Assembly (NCBI GenBank): GCA_015056325.1
Contig: SVGL01000010.1
Location: forward strand, 40,463-104,462
From: Clostridiales bacterium
Lineage (GTDB): Bacteria > Bacillota > Clostridia > Christensenellales > Aristaeellaceae
Direction: 5' to 3'
DNA length: 64,000 nt
A program made the position numbers and the translations under genes. How positions within the stretch are numbered: position 1 is the first letter of the stretch; each line of letters opens with the position of its first letter. The notes beneath the pieces were generated by a model. That model made no database searches. It saw nothing but the letters and a program-made list of their open reading frames with translations, and was not told the origin of the DNA. Of the stretch, positions 55,001 through 63,993 are shown piece by piece.

Positions 55001-55764
55001 CCAACTGTGAGTACGACACCGCCCGTGCGGTGGAGCGTGCCGGCGGCAAGGCGGAAATCCTGGTTATCAACAACCTGACCCCCGAGAAGATCACCGAGTC
55101 CATCAAGAAGGCCAGCGAGATCATTTCCCGCAGCCAGATGATCGTGCTGCCCGGCGGCTTCTCCGGCGGCGACGAGCCCGACGGCTCCGCCAAGTTCATC
55201 ACCGCCTTCTTCCGCAACCCCGCGATGAAGGACGCTGTGCATGAGCTGCTGAAGAACCGCGACGGCCTGATGCTGGGCATCTGCAACGGCTTCCAGGCGC
55301 TGGTCAAGCTGGGCCTGGTGCCCTTCGGCGAGATCGTTGACACCGACGATCAGTGCCCGACCCTGACCTTCAACGAGATCGGCCGCCACCAGTCCATGCT
55401 GGTGCGCACCCGCATCGCGTCCAACAAGTCCCCCTGGCTGAGCCGCACGAATGTGGACGACATCCACACCATCGCCATCAGCCACGGCGAGGGTCGCTTC
55501 GTGGGCCCGGAGAAGCTGCTGCGCGAGCTGGCCGCCAATGGTCAGATTGCCACCCAGTATGTGGATCTTGCCGGCAACGCCTCCATGGACATGCGCTTCA
55601 ACCCCAACGCCAGCTACTTCGCCATCGAGGGCATCACCAGCCCCGACGGCCGCGTGCTGGGCAAGATGGGCCACACTGAGCGCTCCGGCGAGAACCTGTA
55701 CAAGAACGTCCCCGGCGACAAGTACCAGCCCCTGTTTGAAGGCGGCGTGGATTACTTCCGCTAA
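52075..55764 (+). CDS. purL: Phosphoribosylformylglycinamidine synthase, single-chain
   Basis: This enzyme makes FGAM from FGAR, glutamine and ATP. The 1229-residue protein combines the synthase domains with a C-terminal class I glutaminase (about 960-1229), so no separate purQ or purS is needed. Synthase blocks include [45 protein letters not shown] and [18 protein letters not shown]. The glutaminase has [14 protein letters not shown], the nucleophile in [10 protein letters not shown] and His in AISHGEGRF. It is the long Clostridia-type fusion. AAAGGAGG precedes the ATG. Confidence 0.96.
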   Translation: [1229 protein letters not shown]

Positions 55765-55822
55765 TCGCGGAGTCGCAAAAGTCCTATTGGGATTTTTGCG
55801 AGGATTTGCACTTCGTCACTGT

Positions 55823-55840
55823 CAGCTCGTTAACGAGCTG
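55823..55840. repeat. 18-bp perfect palindrome downstream of purL
   Basis: CAGCTCGTTAACGAGCTG is a perfect inverted repeat without a T-run. A second hairpin (CGCAAAA...TTTTGCG, about 55784-55809) lies just before it. Confidence 0.7.
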
Positions 55841-55879
55841 CTGGCCGTTCCTCCGTGTAAGGAATGTTTGTTGCAGTTC

Positions 55880-55967
55880 GAGGGAGGGCTTCAGCCCGAC
55901 TAGCGAGAGTCAACGCTTACGTTGACCGAGCGTAGCCAGCGCACAGCATAAACTGTGTGATGGCCGA
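55880..55967 (+). repeat. Family A structured repeat, copy 6 (3' of purL)
   Basis: A partly decayed stem 1 (GGGC/GCCC) is followed by TAGCGA, stem 2 GTCAACG-ctta-CGTTGAC, GAGCGTAGCCA, stem 3 CACAG-cataaa-CTGTG and GATGGCCGA. The rest of the 392-base gap (55765-56156) holds the palindrome and a terminator; I see no gene. Confidence 0.82.
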
Positions 55968-56064
55968 GCCTGAAAACGCCCCGCCCGCGCGGCAAAGCCC
56001 CGCGATACGATTACAGTCAGAGGGCCTGTGGGCCCTCCGACACCTCCCCAAACTATAGGTTCAA

Positions 56065-56103
56065 AGGCAGGCGATGCTCAATATGGGCGTCGCCTGCTTT
56101 TTC
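56065..56103 (+). terminator. Terminator downstream of the pur cluster
   Basis: GCAGGCGA (56067-56074) pairs with TCGCCTGC (56090-56097), followed by TTTTT. Confidence 0.85.
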
Positions 56104-56156
56104 CGTGGTAAAACAGGCAGCGGCTGGGCATGCTGATTCCGAAAGGGGATGACAGC

Positions 56157-56591
56157 ATGGTAGAACAGGACACGATCAAGCTGCTTAGGGAATGTGACGC
56201 AGGCGTGAAGATGGGCACAGCCTCCATAGCCGATGTGCTGGAGCATGTGACGAATGACGTGTTCCGGAAGCTGCTGACCGTCTGCAAGAAGGAACACAAC
56301 CAGCTGCAGGACGAAATTCAGAAGCTGCTGGATCAATATCAGGACGCGGGCAAGGAGCCCAATCCCATGGCAAAAGGCATGTCCCATATGAAGACGAGCA
56401 TGAAGCTTACCATGGAGCACACCGATGCGACCATCGCCGATCTGATGACGGACGGCTGCAACATGGGCGTCAAGTCCCTGAACCGCTATCTCAACCAGTA
56501 CAAGGCGGCGGATGAGGTCTCCAAGGACATCGCCAAGCGGCTGATCAATCTGGAGGAAAAGCTGGCGGTGGATATCCGGCAGTTTCTGTGA
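56157..56591 (+). CDS. Small all-helical protein, ferritin-like bundle (DUF2383-like)
   Basis: This 144-residue soluble protein is predicted almost wholly alpha-helical (DTIKLLRECDAGVKMGTASI, LTVCKKEHNQLQDEIQKLLDQY, NLEEKLAVDIRQFL), with conserved-looking TDGCNMGVKSLNRYLNQYKAAD. Its pattern is like the small helical-bundle proteins grouped with DUF2383, common in Clostridia and of unknown role. The ATG at 56157 is 9 bases after AAAGGGG. It is monocistronic and convergent with the XRE regulator. Confidence 0.7.
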   Translation: MVEQDTIKLLRECDAGVKMGTASIADVLEHVTNDVFRKLLTVCKKEHNQLQDEIQKLLDQYQDAGKEPNPMAKGMSHMKTSMKLTMEHTDATIADLMTDGCNMGVKSLNRYLNQYKAADEVSKDIAKRLINLEEKLAVDIRQFL

Positions 56592-56596
56592 AAAGG

Positions 56597-56632
56597 AGGA
56601 GCCTGCTCCCGGGGAGGGGAACAGGCTCCTTG
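56597..56632. terminator. Bidirectional terminator
   Basis: AGGAGCCTG (from 56597) pairs with CAGGCTCCT (to about 56630), with A-rich and T-containing flanks, between two convergent genes. Confidence 0.75.
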
Positions 56633-56633
56633 C

Positions 56634-57551
56634 TTATTTGACTTGCTCACGGCACCTCTCTGCCATTTCCCGGGGCCATTGAGCCTCGATTTCCAGTCCG
56701 CGCTTTTCCAGGCGGCGGGCGATGTCCGCCCAAATGCTGGCGGCTTTATCGAACTGGCCCATATCGCCCCGGCAGAAGGCCATCGAAAACATGGCGTCCA
56801 TGAATTCGTCATCCAGGCGGATGGCGGTTTCCCAGTGGGGGAAGGCTTCGTCATAGCGCTTCAGCTCCCGGCAGGCGTCGCCGGCAAAGACGTGCAGAAT
56901 GGCACTGTCGGGAAAACGTTTCAATGCCTCCTCACAGGTGCAAAGCGTTCTCTCCGGCTGATTGGCGCAGGAGAGGGCGTGCGCCAGGTCTGCCCAGGCG
57001 TCAGCATTGTCGGGCTGAAGGCGGACGGCTTCCTCCTGTTCGGAGATGCAGGCTTCGCATTGCCCGATCCGGCTGCGTAGCAGGGTGCGCTGCCGGACTG
57101 TTCGGTGGTACATCTCCTGATCGGTGCTGCGGGAGATGTCCATGGCTTTAGCATAGCAGGCGGTGGCCTTCTCAATGCAATGGTAGACCATGTACTCATG
57201 CGTCACGCCGCAGCTGCGCCAGTCATCGGCAGTAGCGCGGCCTTCGCGGATCAGTTTGTCGAATTCCTGCGCGGCTGCGAGGAAGTCCTCCGGCTTATGG
57301 GAAAGCTCAAAGACGGCAAGCAGGCGCAGAGCATTGTTGGCGTATCCTTTGGGGGAGGGCTTGAACAGATCATCCACCAGCACGTCATAGAGTTTTGCGA
57401 TGTCTGGCAGCAGCATCACGTCGGGAAGGGTGGCGGCAGTTTCCCAGCGGCTGACGGATTGGGCACTGACGCCCAGCTTGGCGGCACATTGTTCCTGGGT
57501 GAGCTGCTTTTCAAGGCGCAGTTTGCGCAGATTGGCGGCAAGATGGTTCAT
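56634..57551 (-). CDS. XRE-family regulator with TPR-like domain
   Basis: This 305-residue protein has an N-terminal helix-turn-helix (about 5-60: LRKLRLEKQLTQEQCAAKLG, VSAQSVSRWETAATLPDV) and a C-terminal series of TPR-like repeats (from about 140: CEACISEQEEAVRLQPDNAD, PERTLCTCEEALKRFPDS, DEAFPHWETAIRLDDEF). Such proteins are often peptide- or protein-responsive repressors. The ATG follows AAAGGAG. Its targets are unknown; the divergent MIF-like gene is a candidate. Confidence 0.85.
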   Translation of the reverse strand: MNHLAANLRKLRLEKQLTQEQCAAKLGVSAQSVSRWETAATLPDVMLLPDIAKLYDVLVDDLFKPSPKGYANNALRLLAVFELSHKPEDFLAAAQEFDKLIREGRATADDWRSCGVTHEYMVYHCIEKATACYAKAMDISRSTDQEMYHRTVRQRTLLRSRIGQCEACISEQEEAVRLQPDNADAWADLAHALSCANQPERTLCTCEEALKRFPDSAILHVFAGDACRELKRYDEAFPHWETAIRLDDEFMDAMFSMAFCRGDMGQFDKAASIWADIARRLEKRGLEIEAQWPREMAERCREQVK

Positions 57552-57589
57552 GGTATCGCTCCTTTGCGTTGTTCTGACGCGTCGTGATC

Positions 57590-57618
57590 AGTATAGCGCA
57601 GACTGACGGATTCGTCCA
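57590..57618 (-). promoter_or_regulatory. Possible promoter for the XRE regulator
   Basis: On the minus strand TGGACG (57618-57613), a 17-base spacer and TATACT (57595-57590). Confidence 0.55.
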
Positions 57619-57719
57619 GCGCGCAGTTTGCGTGAGGAGTCTCGGTTTCTGAGAGAAACGGGGTTGGCAGATGGAGCGAAAAGCAGCGGGGATGAAATGA
57701 AAAGAGATGAAGTCCCCCC

Positions 57720-57748
57720 TTGCATTTTCCCGCAACATAGGATATAAT
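57720..57748 (+). promoter_or_regulatory. Sigma-A promoter for the MIF-like gene
   Basis: TTGCAT (57720-57725), a 17-base spacer and TATAAT (57743-57748). Confidence 0.8.
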
Positions 57749-57829
57749 AAAAATGATGTCAATATGGAGGCGAATGCCTCTGGGTATATCAGACGTACTA
57801 ACGACTGCCTGACATAAAGGAGCATTTAC

Positions 57830-58171
57830 ATGCCTTACATTGCTACGACCACCAACGTTTCTATCTCCGGCCGCAAGAAGGAGAGCATCAAGGAGCGCAT
57901 GGGCGAGGCCATTGAGCTGATCCCCGGCAAGACAGAAAGCTGGCTGATGCTGTCCTTCCGCGACAATGTGCACATGTACTTCAAGGGGGATGATGAGCCC
58001 TGTGCCATCATGCAGGTGAAGCTTTTTGGCACTGCGGATGAGGACGCCTACGCCAACCTGACCGAGACCTTGACTGACATTATCCGCGAGGAGCTGGATA
58101 TTGATCCTGACCGCATTTACGTTGCCTATGAGGAGATCAACACCTGGGGCTGGAACGGCGGGAATCTCTAA
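57830..58171 (+). CDS. MIF/phenylpyruvate tautomerase-like protein
   Basis: This 113-residue protein resembles macrophage migration inhibitory factor and related tautomerases. After Met removal the chain starts with Pro (PYIATTTN), the catalytic base of the superfamily. The second conserved Lys is in LIPGKTESWLMLSF, and the end INTWGWNGGNL matches MIF-type proteins. The cellular substrate is not known. AAGGAG lies upstream; a sigma-A promoter is at 57720-57748. Confidence 0.85.
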   Translation: MPYIATTTNVSISGRKKESIKERMGEAIELIPGKTESWLMLSFRDNVHMYFKGDDEPCAIMQVKLFGTADEDAYANLTETLTDIIREELDIDPDRIYVAYEEINTWGWNGGNL

Positions 58172-58482
58172 GTCAGCGGGATGCTGCACACATCTCGCGT
58201 GAGGAGTACATTTGCTTTTGCATTGTATGCATGCAGGGACGCCGGGACTTGGCGAATTGCTGTGGGTCTTAACGCTCGTCTACGGGTGCCAGGATGTCCT
58301 GTACGTGAAGATCATGAAAAGCCTTCCTGGGGGAAGGCTTTTTTGATTCCTGGGGAAAAGTTTTTCAGAAAATTTACTTTTTATACTTCATCTTGTTGCG
58401 AAAATGTAGTATAATAAATTTGACTATTCCGGGCAGGGGTGGAGTCTGCCTGTTTGACCGTTGAAGATGGGAGGTGGCGACT
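58172..58482. other. 311-base gap before cdaA
   Basis: It holds a terminator at 58319-58345 and a possible -10 (TATAAT at 58410-58415) without a convincing -35. I see no gene. Confidence 0.5.
58319..58345 (+). terminator. Terminator upstream of cdaA
   Basis: AAGCCTTCC (58319-58327) pairs with GGAAGGCTT (58332-58340), followed by TTTT. Confidence 0.88.
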
Positions 58483-59328
58483 GTGGCGGAGATGTGGAGC
58501 ACCCTGGAACTGGCGCTGTGGAACTTGCTGCATCGTCCTGGCCTTGCCGATATTGCCGATATTCTGGTCGTTGCGGCCATTGTGTACAAGCTCCTTATGC
58601 TCACCCGCGAGACCCGAGGAAGTGCCGTGCTGAAGGGTCTGCTGCTGCTGCTGGTGCTGGTGGGCATCTCCAACATGGTGGGCCTGACTGCCCTGAATTG
58701 GCTGCTGACGGCGGTCATCAACAATGGCCCCATCGTCCTGGTGATCCTTTTCCAGCCGGAAATCCGCAAAGCGCTGGAGCAGATCGGCCGCGGCGCCCGC
58801 ATTGACGTCCGTCGTGCCGACGCCCAGGAGGATGCGGACAAGCTGATCGACGAGATCATCCGCTGCCTGCTCAATCTCAGCCGCCGCCGCGTAGGCGCGC
58901 TGATCGTCTTTGAGGGCAAAACCGGCCTCAAGGACATCATTGAGAACGGCATTCCTTTGGATTCCCAGATTACTGCCGGCTTGCTGGAGAATATCTTTGA
59001 GCCCAACACGCCTCTGCATGACGGCGCCGTTGTGATCCGCGACAAGCGCATCATGTCTGCTGCATCCTTCCTGTCCCTGACGGATGCTTCCATCAGCCAT
59101 GACTTGGGTACCCGTCACCGCGCGGCCCTGGGCGTGAGCGAAACCACCGACGCCACCGTCCTCATCGTCTCCGAGGAGACGGGTATTATCTCCATGGCTC
59201 GGGGCGGCAAGCTCATGCGCCACCTGGATCAGAAGGCTCTGCGCACCATCCTGGAGGGCATGTACAAGCCCCAGCGCAAGGGCATTGGCAAGCTGCTTAA
59301 GCGCGGCAGGAAGGAGGGCGACAAGTGA
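58483..59328 (+). CDS. cdaA: Diadenylate cyclase CdaA
   Basis: CdaA makes c-di-AMP at the membrane. The 281-residue protein has three N-terminal transmembrane helices (about 20-95) and a DAC domain with D180-G181-A182 (HDGAVVI) and R211-H212-R213 (GTRHRAALG). The start is GTG at 58483, 8 bases after GGGAGG; an upstream GTG at 58474 overlaps that site. cdaR overlaps its stop codon (TGATG), the usual partner order in Firmicutes. Confidence 0.96.
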   Translation: MAEMWSTLELALWNLLHRPGLADIADILVVAAIVYKLLMLTRETRGSAVLKGLLLLLVLVGISNMVGLTALNWLLTAVINNGPIVLVILFQPEIRKALEQIGRGARIDVRRADAQEDADKLIDEIIRCLLNLSRRRVGALIVFEGKTGLKDIIENGIPLDSQITAGLLENIFEPNTPLHDGAVVIRDKRIMSAASFLSLTDASISHDLGTRHRAALGVSETTDATVLIVSEETGIISMARGGKLMRHLDQKALRTILEGMYKPQRKGIGKLLKRGRKEGDK

Positions 59329-60686
59329 TGCAGAATCCTTCCAATCAGAACATGAATCAGAATGCCAACAAGGGAAAGCGGGATCATACCCGCCGGGATG
59401 CGTTCCTGCGCAGGCTCAAGTCCATCCTCCTGGAGAACTGGGGCAGCAAGCTGCTGGCGATCTTCATCGCCGTGGCTTTGTGGGCGGGCCTCATCACCCA
59501 GGATCCGACGCTCACCCGTGAAAAGGTATTCACCGATGTGAATGTCAGCGTCAATGGTGCGGATACGCTCAAACGCAATGGCTACATTGTCCTGGATGAC
59601 GTGGTTGCTGCACTGGATGACGTGACCGTCCGCGTCAATGTTCCCCAGGCGCAATATGCTGCCGCGCAGGCAGGCAACTACTCTGTGCGCATTGATCTCA
59701 GCCGTATTCGTGAGGCCGGCGAGCAGGACGTGCGCATCCTGTCCACCAATTCTTCCGCCTACGGTACGGTGATGGAGATTGATCCCCCCAGCGTGACGCT
59801 GACGGTGGATGAATATGTCACCCGCTACCGTATCCCGGTGGCGGTGGTGATTGAAGGCAATGCCCCTGATGGTTTCTACGCAGCGGCGCCTTCTACTGAC
59901 CCGCCGATGGTGGCTGTCAGCGGTCCTAAATCCCTGGTGGATCGCATTGCATCCGCACAGGTGGTGGTGGATCAAACCAGCCTGCCCTCCCGCGAAGGAG
60001 ACGTCCGCCGGGCAATGGCTTTCACCCTGGTGGATGCCAGCGGCACAGCCATCCAGAATGACATGATCCAGGTGACCAGCGAAAGCGTGCTGCTGGATTC
60101 GATCATCGTGGAGCAGGCGGTCTATACCAGCCGTGTGGTGGAGCTGTCCGACCTGGGCCTGGTGACGGGTAAGCCAGCGGATGGGTACGAGATTAAGGGC
60201 GTGTACATCACCCCTGCCAGCGTGATGATTGCGGGCCGCGAGGCTGCAATCCGCGATATGAACATCTTATACGCGGAAAACACCGTGAACGTTAATGGCC
60301 TGACCGCCTCTGTCAGCAAGCAGCTGCGGGTGCGCCAGCCCTCCACGATCAAGTATGCTTCCACGGACGCTGTGACTGTTGCGGTGGAGATCGGCCCGAT
60401 CATCACCACTCATGCCTACGATGTGCGGGTGGATCTGCAGGGCTTGTCCCCGGCGCTGCGTGAGGTGGGCGGCATTCGCACTGCTACGGTGCACTTGACC
60501 GGTGCGGAGCCCTGGCTCAACAGCCTGAGCCTGAACGATATTTCCCTGACCTGCGACCTGGGCAGCATCGCCCAGCCGGGCACCTATACCATGCCCCTTG
60601 CCTGCACGGTGAAGGACAGCGAAGGCCAAGCCTACACTTGCGAGATTACCCCTGCCAGCGTGGTCGTCACGGTGATCGAGCGCTGA
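59328..60686 (+). CDS. cdaR: YbbR-domain protein CdaR, regulator of CdaA
   Basis: CdaR is a membrane-anchored extracytoplasmic protein that modulates CdaA. The 452-residue protein has an Asn/Gln-rich cytosolic N-terminus, one transmembrane helix (KLLAIFIAVALWAGLI, about 38-54) and about four YbbR repeats outside (for example EKVFTDVNVSVNG, DGFYAAAPSTDPPMVAVSGP, DGYEIKGVYITPASVMIAG). Its ATG overlaps the cdaA stop. Confidence 0.92.
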   Translation: MQNPSNQNMNQNANKGKRDHTRRDAFLRRLKSILLENWGSKLLAIFIAVALWAGLITQDPTLTREKVFTDVNVSVNGADTLKRNGYIVLDDVVAALDDVTVRVNVPQAQYAAAQAGNYSVRIDLSRIREAGEQDVRILSTNSSAYGTVMEIDPPSVTLTVDEYVTRYRIPVAVVIEGNAPDGFYAAAPSTDPPMVAVSGPKSLVDRIASAQVVVDQTSLPSREGDVRRAMAFTLVDASGTAIQNDMIQVTSESVLLDSIIVEQAVYTSRVVELSDLGLVTGKPADGYEIKGVYITPASVMIAGREAAIRDMNILYAENTVNVNGLTASVSKQLRVRQPSTIKYASTDAVTVAVEIGPIITTHAYDVRVDLQGLSPALREVGGIRTATVHLTGAEPWLNSLSLNDISLTCDLGSIAQPGTYTMPLACTVKDSEGQAYTCEITPASVVVTVIER

Positions 60687-60714
60687 AAAAATCATGACGA
60701 AAGGAGCAGCTTGA

Positions 60715-61199
60715 ATGGGCCAGTTTGCCAATACGCTCTTCAGCATGCTCCTGGGCTGGGTGCAGACTGCCGCTGCTGAATTGTGGGCGCTGATTACCCA
60801 GGCGGATGCCAGTGTATGGCTCAAATGGTTGGTTGAGAACTGGCTGCCCCTCACGCTGGCGCTGTGCATCGGCGGTGTGGTGGTGGACTTCATCATCTAC
60901 CTGATCCGCTGGCAGCCCTACCGGATGTGGCGGCGCGCCAAGCGTCAGCCGGAGCCGCAGGTGGAGGAAGCAATCCCCGCGGCCCCGGCGGTGTATCAGC
61001 GCAAATGGATCTACGCCGATGGCTCTACCGAGGTGGAGGACGTCTATGTTCCCCAAGAAGAGGAAAGTCAGGAGCAGGAACGCCTCGCTGCGCCGATTCG
61101 CCCCATGCGCCGTATGGCCCGCCGCGCGTCGCCGGAGCAAGCCTACAACCAGCCTGTTTATCCGCCCCAGTGGCAGCACAACCAACAGGGAGAGAACGA

Positions 61200-61203
<4 letters not shown>
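60715..61203 (+). CDS. Membrane protein of unknown function between cdaR and an rRNA methyltransferase
   Basis: This 162-residue protein has a hydrophobic helix at about 42-64 (WLPLTLALCIGGVVVDFIIYLI), possibly a second weaker one near the N-terminus (residues 5-25), then a long charged cytoplasmic tail rich in Glu, Pro, Gln and Arg. The ribosome site is AAAGGAG. It lies 28 bases after cdaR and overlaps the next gene by 4 bases (ATGA), so it belongs to the same operon. I do not recognise a family. Confidence 0.75.
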
Positions 61204-62525
<1,322 letters not shown>

Positions 62526-62564
62526 AAAACTTCCGAAAAAGCCTGGATTTCTGCAAAATTTTGC

Positions 62565-62593
62565 TTGACATTCCTGTGGTCGTGTAGTACAAT
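62565..62593 (+). promoter_or_regulatory. Sigma-A promoter for rplM-rpsI
   Basis: TTGACA (62565-62570), a 17-base spacer and TACAAT (62588-62593). The leader is about 230 bases long. Confidence 0.88.
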
Positions 62594-62688
62594 AGACGAT
62601 GGCATCAATAGCTCCGCTAGCCCCGGTAACTATTGAATGAAACAACCGCAGATCGCGTGCGACCATCACGCGGGACGCAAATCACTCA
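62594..62688 (+). ncRNA. Structured rplM leader, possibly an L13-type autoregulatory element
   Basis: TCAATAG (62605-62611) can pair with CTATTGA, and GCGTG with CACGC (about 62656-62672). L13 operons in Firmicutes often carry an autoregulatory leader; I cannot confirm that this one matches the known motif. Confidence 0.4.
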
Positions 62689-62794
62689 ATGAGGTCGGGT
62701 AAAGCCCGACTAGCGACTGCCAATGCAATAGACGGGTCGAAGACCCCCATTGGCCGAGCGTAGCCAGCACAGCCCTTGTGGCTGGGATGGCCGA
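62689..62794 (+). repeat. Family A structured repeat, copy 7 (rplM leader), with nested hairpin
   Basis: Stem 1 is GTCGGG-taaag-CCCGAC, linker TAGCGA, stem 2 CCAATG/CATTGG whose loop contains GGGTCGAAGACCC, linker GAGCGTAGCCA, stem 3 CACA/TGTG, ending GGGATGGCCGA. The rplM ribosome site begins about 17 bases later. Confidence 0.88.
62734..62746. repeat. 13-nt hairpin repeat GGGTCGAAGACCC, copy 4
   Basis: It lies inside the stem 2 loop of family A copy 7, as if inserted there. Confidence 0.8.
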
Positions 62795-62825
62795 GAAAGA
62801 TAATCATCTTAGGGAGGAAACACCT

Positions 62826-63254
62826 TTGAAGACTTTCATGCCGAAAGCGGCGGACATTACCCGTAAGTGGTATGTTGTCGATGCCGAAGGCCTGGCGCTG
62901 GGCCGCGTTGCCAGCCAGGTTGCCAATATCCTGCGCGGCAAGAACAAGCCGATCTACACCCCCAATGTCGATACTGGTGACTATGTCATCATCGTCAATG
63001 CTTCCAAGGTCATCCTGACCGGCAAGAAGCTGGATCAGAAGATCTACTACAAGCACTCCGGTTACGTTGGTGGCCTGAAGGAGACCAAGTACCGCAAGCT
63101 GCTGGCTGAGAAGCCCGAAGAGGCTCTGCGTCACGCTGTCGTGGGCATGCTGCCCAAGGGCCCCCTGGGCCGCGCCATGGCGAAGAAGATGAAGATCTAC
63201 GCCGGCGCCGAGCATGAGCATGCCGCTCAGCAGCCCGAGAAGCTTGAACTGTAA
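62826..63254 (+). CDS. rplM: Ribosomal protein uL13
   Basis: This large-subunit protein of 142 residues begins [20 protein letters not shown] and contains [18 protein letters not shown] and [20 protein letters not shown]. The start is a TTG at 62826 behind AGGGAGG with 8-base spacing; an in-frame ATG at 62778 lies inside the family A repeat. rpsI follows 24 bases downstream in the conserved order. Confidence 0.96.
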   Translation: MKTFMPKAADITRKWYVVDAEGLALGRVASQVANILRGKNKPIYTPNVDTGDYVIIVNASKVILTGKKLDQKIYYKHSGYVGGLKETKYRKLLAEKPEEALRHAVVGMLPKGPLGRAMAKKMKIYAGAEHEHAAQQPEKLEL

Positions 63255-63278
63255 TTGAGCGGAAAGGAGTAACAAACA

Positions 63279-63668
63279 ATGGCTAAGGTTTCTTACAATG
63301 CTGTTGGCCGTCGCAAGAAGGCCGTTGCCCGCGTCCGCCTGGTTGCCGGTGAGGGCAAGATCGTCATCAACAAGCGTGACATCGATAACTACTTTGGTCT
63401 GGAGACCCTGAAGATGACCGTTCGTCAGCCCCTCGTGCTGACCAATACCACCTCCTTCGACATTCTGGTGAATGTCTGCGGCGGTGGCGTGACCGGTCAG
63501 GCTGGCGCTATCCGTCACGGCATCTCCCGTGCCCTGTGCAAGGCTGATCCCGAGCTGCGCGCTGCCCTGAAGAAGGCTGGCTTCCTGACCCGCGATCCTC
63601 GTATGAAGGAGCGCAAGAAGTACGGCCTCAAAGCCGCTCGTCGCGCGCCCCAGTTCAGCAAGCGCTAA
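63279..63668 (+). CDS. rpsI: Ribosomal protein uS9
   Basis: This 129-residue small-subunit protein has [19 protein letters not shown] near the N-terminus, [23 protein letters not shown] in the middle and the basic tail [16 protein letters not shown] that reaches the P-site. AAAGGAG precedes the ATG. It ends the rplM-rpsI operon at a strong terminator. Confidence 0.97.
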   Translation: MAKVSYNAVGRRKKAVARVRLVAGEGKIVINKRDIDNYFGLETLKMTVRQPLVLTNTTSFDILVNVCGGGVTGQAGAIRHGISRALCKADPELRAALKKAGFLTRDPRMKERKKYGLKAARRAPQFSKR

Positions 63669-63692
63669 TTTCATCAGAAAAGTGCCTGAAAG

Positions 63693-63724
63693 CCCCGGAA
63701 ACACTGAGTTTCCGGGGTTTTTCC
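63693..63724 (+). terminator. Terminator after rpsI
   Basis: CCCCGGAAAC (63693-63702) pairs with GTTTCCGGGG (63708-63717), followed by TTTTT. Confidence 0.92.
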
Positions 63725-63768
63725 TTTTGTAGCGGTTTGACTCATTCTGACCTAACCTGACCCATTTT

Positions 63769-63832
63769 TTATGGGTTAAATATGGGTTAAATGCTCTAAT
63801 GGGTTAAATAATGGGTTAAATTATGGGCTAAA
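63769..63832. repeat. Iterated 11-nt repeat (ATGGGTTAAAT) downstream of rpsI
   Basis: ATGGGTTAAAT or a one-base variant (ATGGGCTAAAA last) occurs five times in about 64 bases, and TGACCCAT just upstream forms an inverted partner. The region is markedly richer in A/T than the rest of the window. The remainder of 63725-64000 has no convincing gene. Confidence 0.8.
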
Positions 63833-63952
63833 AACCGCTGCATTACCCCCCCTATTTCGGTGCCTGAAATGGATCGCTGCTGACCGAAAACAAGCTGATA
63901 GGTTTTGACCAAGTTTGTCTGAATCTGACCAAAGTAAAATAAACCCGATACG

Positions 63953-63993
63953 GAGCACACAGTGAACGACTTACTGTGTGCTCTTTGTGTTTG
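63953..63993. terminator. Hairpin with T-rich tail at the right edge
   Basis: GAGCACACAGT (63953-63963) pairs with ACTGTGTGCTC (63973-63983), followed by TTTGTGTTTG. No gene that it would terminate on the plus strand is visible, so it may belong to a gene beyond the window. Confidence 0.65.

Noticed and set aside
51970..55674. Minus-strand open frame of 1234 codons opposite purL
   Set aside because: Biased codon use of purL leaves the opposite strand open; the product is low-complexity and matches no family.
63769..63832. Repeats behind rpsI as a CRISPR array
   Set aside because: The units are 11 nt with spacers of 0-6 nt, far too short for CRISPR, and no cas gene is nearby.
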